Below, one piece after another: positions 1 to 5,090 of a DNA stretch of 7,888 bases (position 1 is the stretch's first letter; each line of letters starts with the position of its first letter). The translations under genes were made by a program, and so were the position numbers. This DNA comes from Micavibrio aeruginosavorus (GTDB lineage Bacteria > Pseudomonadota > Alphaproteobacteria > Micavibrionales > Micavibrionaceae). The stretch spans positions 1 through 7,888 of the forward strand of contig QFOT01000104.1 of NCBI GenBank assembly GCA_003241285.1, in the 5' to 3' direction. Below the pieces are notes generated by a model, which saw only the letters and a list, made by a program, of their open reading frames with translations, searched no databases and was not told the DNA's origin.

Positions 1-813
1 AAATATAGATCCGTTGAATTAGTTCTAATAGATCCCAACTATAAAGGGTTAATCGATCCCTTAGAAGTTCAAAGCCATATGAGCTCATCCGTTGGTTTAC
101 TATCATTCATGACTGTTAATCATGAAATAGGCACAATACAGCCTATACAAGAATTATGCTCCCTTGCACATCAGTACGGCGCGTTCTTACATACAGACGC
201 GGCACAAGCCGGAATGTTTCTAGATCTAGACGTAAAGGATAGCGGTGTAGATCTTATGAGTATTTCTGCACACAAAATTTATGGGCCCAAAGGCATTGGC
301 TCTCTATTCATTCGGCGTGATTTGCAGAATAAAATACAGCCGCTAATACATGGAGGAGGGCAGGAAAACGGCTTACGTTCAGGCACCTTACCAACTATGC
401 TTTGCGTGGGGTTTGGAAAAGCATGTGATTTAATCAAGATAGAACGGGAAAAAAATCATGAGCACTTACTTAATGTATCAAATAAATTCTTAGAAAGATT
501 GAAAGAAAAAGCGCCTAATATCTCGCTTAATGGTGATACTTTTTTAAGACATCCAGGCAATATTAACATCCAGTTCCCAGGATTTGATGCTCAGGATCTG
601 CTCCAGAGATTGCAGCCCTTTATTGCAGCATCAACAGGCTCTGCGTGTACATCAGGATCCGAAGAACCTTCTCATGTTTTATCTGCTCTCGGGATGCACC
701 CGTCAGAGGCCCGATCTTGTATCCGATTTAGTTTTGGAACTTCAACTACTGAAGAGGATATTCTTAATGCAGTTGATGCGATTGTAGAAATTCTTAATTC
801 AGTTCACGATTAA
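1..813 (+). CDS. Cysteine desulfurase (class V aminotransferase fold), N-terminus cut off by window edge
   Basis: The frame is open from the first base, so the gene starts before the window. The 270 residues visible are about two thirds of a family that is usually 380-400 aa. Seen, in visible-residue numbering: the VNHEIGTIQP segment (residues 39-48), the PLP-ring aspartate in LHTDAAQ (D66), the Schiff-base lysine in SAHKIYGPKG (K92), the RSGT loop (from R126) and the catalytic loop GSACTSGSEEPSHVL with cysteine C216. By family knowledge, such enzymes take sulfur from L-cysteine as an enzyme persulfide for Fe-S clusters, tRNA thiolation or DNA phosphorothioation. All key residues present are intact, so it is probably active. 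Housekeeping IscS, NifS and the Dnd enzyme DndA cannot be separated from this fragment. No isc genes follow it; the next gene converges on it 32 bases away, which argues mildly against a housekeeping isc operon. Confidence 0.93.
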   Translation, partial: KYRSVELVLIDPNYKGLIDPLEVQSHMSSSVGLLSFMTVNHEIGTIQPIQELCSLAHQYGAFLHTDAAQAGMFLDLDVKDSGVDLMSISAHKIYGPKGIGSLFIRRDLQNKIQPLIHGGGQENGLRSGTLPTMLCVGFGKACDLIKIEREKNHEHLLNVSNKFLERLKEKAPNISLNGDTFLRHPGNINIQFPGFDAQDLLQRLQPFIAASTGSACTSGSEEPSHVLSALGMHPSEARSCIRFSFGTSTTEEDILNAVDAIVEILNSVHD

Positions 814-845
814 GTTCGAGAATTAGAGATTATTAAAGGTAATTA

Positions 846-1490
846 TTACTCAACAACCGTTCCATCGAAACAATATCTATAAAAATTTTGACCGCGCTCA
901 TCTACCCGAAAACCATTGCCAAACCTAGATGCAACCCCTAATGACATCAATAAAGGCTCCTCCTCTACTGCTCCAGCATGGGTAATATATGGCTTACCAT
1001 TAGTGCGCCGGAAATAAGATTTTATAGCGTTTAGAGCAGGAACAGATGCTGCATAAATTATCATCGCTATTATTTCGAATTCTTCGTGGCTTAAAAGATT
1101 CCTAATACGAGCTGCTAGTAGCTTTCCATACAGAGATGCTTTGATCGGCTTCTCGCCTTCCAAAAGGATAGACATAGTTGTATCTATAAATTCATCTCGC
1201 TGCTCTAATTGAGCATTAAGAAAATCTTTAAATTCATCTAACTTATTTGAATTACAAGCACCCAAAGCCATTAAAAATGCAAATGCATTTCTTTCCAACT
1301 TACGCTTTTGGTATATATCCTTAATCTTCAGTCCCTTGATTGCCCACGAAACCACAGGGATTTTGTCTAGAAAGTCATTATCGGTTGCAATATCAAGAAC
1401 AATGTCGGAGACCTCAGCAGTATATTCAACGGCTTTTTCCATTGTTTCGGTAATAGCATTCTGTATTTCGCGCTTGTTTTTTTCGCTCAC
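846..1490 (-). CDS. Uncharacterised 214-aa soluble protein, GTG start
   Basis: I do not recognise a named family. The start is GTG at 1490, supported by an AAGGA Shine-Dalgarno a few bases upstream; no ATG is as well placed. The protein is mostly helical and charged with no signal peptide. A segment around residues 43-67 (KIPVVSWAIKGLKIKD, then basic residues) gives way to a hydrophobic stretch AFAFLMALGAC. The central part (114-150) is amphipathic helix. The C-terminal 40 residues (LMSLGVASRF...FRVDERGQNFYRYCF) have the rhythm of a winged-helix end, where a strand pair precedes a G-x-x-F turn. Proteins with a similar IPVV...K...L layout are often hypothetical genes in accessory regions, and the fold loosely recalls Abi-alpha-type (DUF4393) proteins; this is a weak impression, not an assignment. 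It converges on the cysteine desulfurase and lies downstream of the membrane protein gene in the same direction. Confidence 0.8.
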   Translation of the reverse strand: MSEKNKREIQNAITETMEKAVEYTAEVSDIVLDIATDNDFLDKIPVVSWAIKGLKIKDIYQKRKLERNAFAFLMALGACNSNKLDEFKDFLNAQLEQRDEFIDTTMSILLEGEKPIKASLYGKLLAARIRNLLSHEEFEIIAMIIYAASVPALNAIKSYFRRTNGKPYITHAGAVEEEPLLMSLGVASRFGNGFRVDERGQNFYRYCFDGTVVE

Positions 1491-1527
1491 AGGACATCCT
1501 TTATGTTATCATTTTAAAAACGCCATA

Positions 1528-1539
1528 TACCGGTCGGTA
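1528..1539. promoter_or_regulatory. Palindrome TACCGGTCGGTA upstream of the 214-aa gene, possible repressor site
   Basis: The 12-base site has two TACCG/CGGTA half-sites around a GT centre and lies about 40 bases before the GTG start at 1490. The shape resembles operators of TetR-family repressors, which often contain ACCG/CGGT half-sites. No TetR-family gene is in the window and no convincing -35 box is positioned around it. A weak minus-strand promoter (TTGTTT at 1590-1595, TATGAT at 1568-1573, 16-base spacer) lies upstream in the same 109-base intergenic gap. Both calls are tentative. Confidence 0.22.
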
Positions 1540-1599
1540 GGACTGGATTTTTATCTGGGGCAGGCTAATCATAAAGCCCTATAAATCAAAAACAAGAAG

Positions 1600-2361
1600 C
1601 TAAAATATATTCAATCTTGCCACTGACCAGCTTTCTAACTTCTCGATGTCACCGCCATCAAACCGAAGCGTACAGATATATTTGGTTCTTATCTCTGCCC
1701 CGTAAGCGTTCTGCGCATCAACGTATGAATTCCAGTTCAACGTGTTTAGCCTTGGCCCTGCGGTCAGGCTTCCATCCAACAAAGGAAAATCGGCAGAGGA
1801 CGGCGACCGCAACTGCTCTTTAACAGCACTCCTACACAATACGCTGGCAAAAGATCGAACGCGCGGGCTAGCTAGGGCATCATCCATAGCATCCTGAACT
1901 TGAATTTTAGCCGCCATTTTCTCCCGAACGACACCCTGCTTTTGCAAAGCTTCGCGATACAGCTTTTGAAATTCCTTGTCATCAACTTCCGCATAACGTT
2001 CACCTAGAGCAACCGCCGCGAAAGGGTAATTCAGCTTCAGAGCTTCACGCATCTTTTTAAGGACATGCACTCGTTCATTCTTAAATTCTTTCAAAATTTC
2101 CGGGCTCGGCCCAACGGGAACCGTAGCTTGCGCTGCCTTAGTATCCGGAACTGAAACGTTATTTAATTGGGCTGTGGTGGATATGTTATGCACAGAAGGT
2201 CGCTCTGAACAGGCCTTCATCATTAAGGTTATGACGATTATCACCACAGCCAAGAATATGATTTTTATAAAGACTGTTCTGTTACTTTTTGTCGGCGTTT
2301 CATACCCGACTGGAAAACCTTCACTGTAGCTCTTTAGTGGACGCTTGTTATCCTGTGACAT
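1600..2361 (-). CDS. Single-pass membrane-anchored protein with extracytoplasmic C-terminal domain, function unknown
   Basis: This is 253 aa from the second of two adjacent ATG codons (2364 and 2361). The Shine-Dalgarno GGAGG is only 2 bases from the first ATG but 5 from the second, so 2361 is preferred. A basic N-terminus (KRPLK, KSNR) precedes one strong hydrophobic helix at about residues 29-48. By the positive-inside rule the rest lies outside the cytoplasm. Residues 85-160 are helical and charged, possibly a coiled coil. The C-terminal domain (about 165-253) has a recognisable pattern: a cysteine helix (C176), RSPSSADFP, then YVDAQNAYGAEIR followed by a strand with C230. This SPS-x-A-x-FP ... 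VDAQN-x-(Y/F)GA layout recurs in many otherwise unrelated bacterial membrane or zinc-ribbon-anchored proteins of unknown role. C176 and C230 could form a disulfide. A 41-codon frame overlaps its start and may couple its translation. Confidence 0.82.
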   Translation of the reverse strand: MSQDNKRPLKSYSEGFPVGYETPTKSNRTVFIKIIFLAVVIIVITLMMKACSERPSVHNISTTAQLNNVSVPDTKAAQATVPVGPSPEILKEFKNERVHVLKKMREALKLNYPFAAVALGERYAEVDDKEFQKLYREALQKQGVVREKMAAKIQVQDAMDDALASPRVRSFASVLCRSAVKEQLRSPSSADFPLLDGSLTAGPRLNTLNWNSYVDAQNAYGAEIRTKYICTLRFDGGDIEKLESWSVARLNIF

Positions 2362-2486
2362 CATTCCCTCCGTTTAAAATGGAAACGACCCGCCAGCTTT
2401 CTGGCGAGTCGGGGAGTTGATTTCCATTCTAGGAATGGCGCAGGCTTTTTGCTCGCGCTGTTGTATAGACCTGCCTCCCCGACCAT
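2361..2486 (-). CDS. Possible 41-aa small protein (Ash-like?) overlapping the membrane protein start
   Basis: From ATG at 2486 the frame reads MVGEAGLYNSASKKPAPF and on to a basic end FHFKRRE, stopping at TGA (2363-2361). That stop overlaps ATG 2364 (ATGA) and shares its last base with ATG 2361 (TGATG), an arrangement typical of translational coupling. The frame stays open upstream through another ATG at 2504 and a GTG at 2513. No good Shine-Dalgarno precedes any of these starts, which is the main argument against it. The opening MVGEAG recalls the MVGRAG-type start of proteins related to phage P4 Ash, which sit over structured immunity RNA in satellites and prophages. That likeness is from memory. 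Alternatively the frame is a by-product of the RNA structure it overlaps (2387-2580). Confidence 0.33.
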   Translation of the reverse strand: MVGEAGLYNSASKKPAPFLEWKSTPRLARKLAGRFHFKRRE

Positions 2487-2580
2487 AGATCGAGAAAGCA
2501 GCATCAAATTCACGGCCAGATGCTGAAGTTGGCCGCCTAGATGGGGAAATCACGCCCCGACGGTTCCTGCTGAAACCGCT
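2387..2580 (-). ncRNA. Highly structured leader or antisense RNA region, C4/CI-RNA-like candidate
   Basis: Seen directly: CGCCAG/CTGGCG hairpin with a CTTT loop (2391-2406); a perfect 9-bp helix GTCGGGGAG (2408-2416) with CTCCCCGAC (2475-2483). Inside that helix are CCATTC/GAATGG (2424-2438) and an imperfect GCGC...GCGC hairpin with a T5 loop (2438-2458). Further along are CAGCATC/GATGCTG (2499-2525), a competing CGGCCA/TGGCCG (2513-2535), and CGGTT/AACCG (2561-2578). CCCCGAC occurs twice on the plus strand (2477-2483 and 2555-2561), and both copies can pair with 2408-2414, so alternative folds are possible. This layout of repeated short complementary tracts resembles P1/P7 c4 and P4 CI immunity RNAs. 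The strand is uncertain; minus is chosen because the region would lead the membrane protein gene after the recombinase. It could instead be the recombinase's attachment-site region. Confidence 0.42.
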
Positions 2581-2617
2581 GAATTGAACGTAGCAGAAGA
2601 CGTGGTTATTTCAATAA

Positions 2618-3538
2618 TTAAAACAGAGCCGCCGCATTGTCTTTGAACAGGTTTCCTTGGCGGATATAACGGTTCAGCATCTGGTCGCTTTTATGCCCCG
2701 TCTGCCGCCGGATATTCCACGAAGACTTTCCAGCTTGGGCTGCGCTGGTTGCAAATCCTGACCTTGTGCTATGACCTGAATATTCGGTAGGGTCATAGCC
2801 TACAGATTTCGCGAGACGTTTGATGACTTGGGCGATAGCATTACTTGATAGCTTTTCAGATGAAATTGACCCACCTTTCAAAACTGGCCTAAACAAAAAC
2901 CCTTCAGAGCAGATAGCTTCCATCCATGCTTGAACAGCCCTCACAGGACACACGCGCCCGTTCCCGGATGGAATAGCAATGTCCCGCCCTTCACCAAGCT
3001 GATCCGTCTTTGATCGCTGCAACCTTACAACTAAACCTTCCGCCGCAAATCGGACATCATCACATCGTATCTGACTCAATTCGCTCCGTCTGAATGCCCC
3101 GCAAAATGCCAGCATGATCAGAGCCGCATCCCGCTTGCCCTGCGTTGTATCGGTTAATTTCGAAAGCATCATTATGATGTCTTCTTTCAGGATCGGCTGA
3201 ACCTGACGCTGGGGTTTGGCATGTAATCGACGTATTCCCTTGAATGTCGTCTTAACGAGTATGCTTTGCGCTGGGTTTGAAAACCCCGCCACGTTGTTCG
3301 CCTTGCCTATACTGACCAATCGACGTTGCAAGGTGGCCATAGATAGACTCTCGGCATGATCAGATAAGTACGCCGCCACCATTTCAGGGGTTGAGGGCAC
3401 AGAACCGCCCCAGCCTATAAAATGCTCAAAATCAGTACGGTAGGCTTTGCGTGAATTCTCAGACAGGGAGTGATCGACGTACAGCCTTACCTTCTCCCCA
3501 TAGACGGCAAGCTGATGGGTTTCGATTAAATTTACCAT
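2618..3538 (-). CDS. Tyrosine recombinase / integrase
   Basis: This is a 306-aa phage-integrase-family enzyme of normal XerC/D-like length. The N-terminal half (about 10-105) is the helical core-binding SAM-like domain, with SENSRKAYRTDFEHFIGW typical of it. The catalytic domain is complete: R150 in CGAFRRSEL, K177 in RSKTD, H256 and R259 in SGHSTRSGF, H282 in TGHKSD and the nucleophile Y291 in NRYIR. These residues cut and rejoin DNA through a 3'-phosphotyrosine. It should integrate or excise the element, or resolve its multimers. The ATG at 3538 is preceded by GGGGGTG and overlaps the stop of the upstream gene by 7 bases, so the two are likely co-translated. The gene looks richer in GC than the primase gene. 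No tRNA or clear core site was found near its 3' end, although the structured 2365-2617 stretch is where one might lie. Confidence 0.95.
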   Translation of the reverse strand: MVNLIETHQLAVYGEKVRLYVDHSLSENSRKAYRTDFEHFIGWGGSVPSTPEMVAAYLSDHAESLSMATLQRRLVSIGKANNVAGFSNPAQSILVKTTFKGIRRLHAKPQRQVQPILKEDIIMMLSKLTDTTQGKRDAALIMLAFCGAFRRSELSQIRCDDVRFAAEGLVVRLQRSKTDQLGEGRDIAIPSGNGRVCPVRAVQAWMEAICSEGFLFRPVLKGGSISSEKLSSNAIAQVIKRLAKSVGYDPTEYSGHSTRSGFATSAAQAGKSSWNIRRQTGHKSDQMLNRYIRQGNLFKDNAAALF

Positions 3539-4620
3539 TGGTCACCCCCAACCAGCGTACGTTTAAGAATACGCTCCCGGATTTCCTGAAGGCGTGGCCA
3601 GTGTTCGGTCAGAACTTCTTTCAAGCCAATGTATCTAGCATGGCATAAGCCGGACGAGACAATATCGGCATACTCTCCGCCTTTCTGCATTTCATTAAGG
3701 AACGGCGAGGTCAGATATTTATTGAGCGTTCGGCCTTCCAGATAGAAGACCGCCAGCCCGATTTGTTTCAGCGTGAATTCCTGTAATTCTTTAACGCCGC
3801 TACGGAGTTCCCTGAAGGCCGCTTGCCCTCCACGGGTGAAAGTGTCCAAAGCATAGAGCGGAACCCCTTCAACGGTGATTGGAGGTTGAATGCTGCCTTC
3901 TATAGTCTCGACTGTTTCAGACTGCATCCTGTGTATGATCAAAGGTAGAAACCCCGCCAGCGGCCATTGCGTCTTTGGTAAAGCCCGAAGACAGGCTTTG
4001 GTTATGATCGAACTGACAGGCAAAGCCAGCAAAGACGATTCAGCCGATCTTGAAAACGAACGCTTGGGCATGAAATCGGACGGGTATTTGCTAGTGCCCC
4101 ACAGAAGCCAAGAAGCCATGCACCGCTTATTCAGATCAAGACGCTTATCCTTCATGGCTTTGGCAAGCGTCTGGTCATTTGCCTTTGCCATTTTCTCTTT
4201 GGTCTTCACCAAAGAAGGGCTTCGCTCGATCTGGGTGTAGATTTCTTCGGGCAAGCGGTTCTTACAGGCATTAGACAACGCCGTCACAAGATAAAGAATA
4301 ACCTGAAGCTCTCCGACCTGCCGCCGCCACTCAGGTGATGTCAGGGCTAGAAAAGTTTGAATGACCGCTTCTATATCTCCAATGGCCACGTCTTCAGGCG
4401 CAATGGTAATAAGACGACGGAACAGCGTATTGCGATCCTGCCTCCATAATGAAGCTGCCGCGCTGGTTGCAATCTGCAAATCTCCTCGCCTGATGGCCTT
4501 CTGCATCGAAGACGATAAAAGCCATTTATCTCCAGGCACCGGTGAGAGTTCACCAATAGGATAGCTTTGTATCTGGCTAGCGATTTGGGTCAGTATTTCT
4601 TCGTGTGTTCGTTCAAGCAT
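3532..4620 (-). CDS. 362-aa helical protein with RarA/MgsA-C-like segment, coupled to the recombinase
   Basis: There is no firm family assignment. It starts at ATG 4620 with GGAGA as Shine-Dalgarno, and its TAA sits inside ATGGTAA, the recombinase start. The protein is largely helical with no signal peptide or membrane segment. Residues 37-88 (SSMQKAIRRGDLQIA ... LFRRLITIAPEDVAIGD) match the rhythm of the C-terminal helical region of the clamp-loader-like ATPases RarA/MgsA, where Q-K-[AS]-I-R-x-x-D ... RRL-x-x-x-A-x-E-D-[IV]-G recurs. Residues 253-272 (VPLYALDTFTRGGQAAFREL) also recall a P-x-[YW]-A-x-D-x-x-T-R-x-G-x-x-A element found near such regions. There is no Walker A or B motif, so it lacks the ATPase itself. 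It may be a structural partner of the recombinase or of a replisome component; that role is inferred from gene coupling only. Confidence 0.8.
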   Translation of the reverse strand: MLERTHEEILTQIASQIQSYPIGELSPVPGDKWLLSSSMQKAIRRGDLQIATSAAASLWRQDRNTLFRRLITIAPEDVAIGDIEAVIQTFLALTSPEWRRQVGELQVILYLVTALSNACKNRLPEEIYTQIERSPSLVKTKEKMAKANDQTLAKAMKDKRLDLNKRCMASWLLWGTSKYPSDFMPKRSFSRSAESSLLALPVSSIITKACLRALPKTQWPLAGFLPLIIHRMQSETVETIEGSIQPPITVEGVPLYALDTFTRGGQAAFRELRSGVKELQEFTLKQIGLAVFYLEGRTLNKYLTSPFLNEMQKGGEYADIVSSGLCHARYIGLKEVLTEHWPRLQEIRERILKRTLVGGDQW

Positions 4621-4939
4621 TCAGGTCTCCGTTTTTGTTGATTAAAAAACGATGACTTGCTAGCGGTACGTGTCCATTGAATTGCAACTTACAGAGAATT
4701 AAGCCTGATCACAGAAACTACGGCCTTCTTTGCGGATTTCTTTGATCTTAACAAAGACTACGGAGACAATGACTTTTTTAATTTTTGACTTCTTCGAAGA
4801 GACATTTAAGGGTTACGGTATTTCTACCATTTGCGTTGTTTTTGAGCGACTTTTACCCAAAACCTTACCATGATAACCGATTGAAAAAGTTATATATTCT
4901 TTCGACTAATAATAGAGTTACGGGTAGATGAGTTTTCTA
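4621..4939. other. Non-coding AT-rich spacer with short repeats, likely promoter region for the leftward genes
   Basis: No convincing gene is present here. The pentamer TACGG recurs at 4719, 4759, 4814 and 4919, the first two within ACTACGG copies 40 bases apart (4717 and 4757). Small dyads are TCTTTG/CAAAGA (4739-4757), the palindrome TCTTCGAAGA (4791-4800), GGTA/TACC (4817-4828), and a wider GGTTA...TAACC pair (4811-4815 with 4874-4878). The promoter of the 362-aa gene and recombinase should lie here, reading leftward, but I see no good -35/-10 pair. The repeats could be regulator or replication-protein sites. Confidence 0.5.
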
Positions 4940-5085
4940 GAGTGCACCTGAGTGCATGATATTAAACACCTTGCACACCTTTTATTACTTTTCATGAGAA
5001 AATTGAAAAGAAAACTATAATCAAGGCTTACCTTTATTATCATCTTCAATCCAACTTCTTCACAAACAAAAAGGTGCGCAAGGTG
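4940..5085. repeat. GGTG-nonamer cluster and 17-bp inverted repeat, candidate replication origin
   Basis: On the minus strand 4962-4979 holds two tandem nonamers, GGTGTGCAA and GGTGTTTAA, and 4941-4948 adds GGTGCACT. On the plus strand 5073-5090 holds GGTGCGCAA followed by GGTGATATT. The outer parts form an inverted repeat of 17 bases with one mismatch (4967-4983 against 5069-5085). It brackets an AT-rich segment with a small TTTTC/GAAAA hairpin (4989-5002). GAGTGCA is also directly repeated 10 bases apart (4940 and 4950). The right arm begins 5 bases beyond the primase-helicase stop. Phage P4 alpha, a primase-helicase of the same broad kind, binds octamers of the GGTGAACA type in its ori and crr. 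By analogy this may be the element's origin. A repressor-binding site is the main alternative. Confidence 0.5.
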
Positions 5086-5090
5086 ATATT

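Noticed and set aside
814..845. Bidirectional terminator between the convergent genes at the left end
   Set aside because: The 32-base gap is AT-rich but shows no stable stem.
2365..2617. tRNA or tmRNA 3' end as integration target
   Set aside because: The hairpins do not form a cloverleaf and there is no GGTTCGA-type T-loop sequence.
3890..4240. 116-aa plus-strand frame
   Set aside because: It is antisense to the 362-aa gene and shows no family-like motifs; it is a by-product of that gene's codon use.
4967..5085. Rho-independent terminator for the primase-helicase
   Set aside because: The arms of the inverted repeat are over 80 bases apart, too far for a terminator hairpin; the GGTG repeat pattern fits binding sites better.
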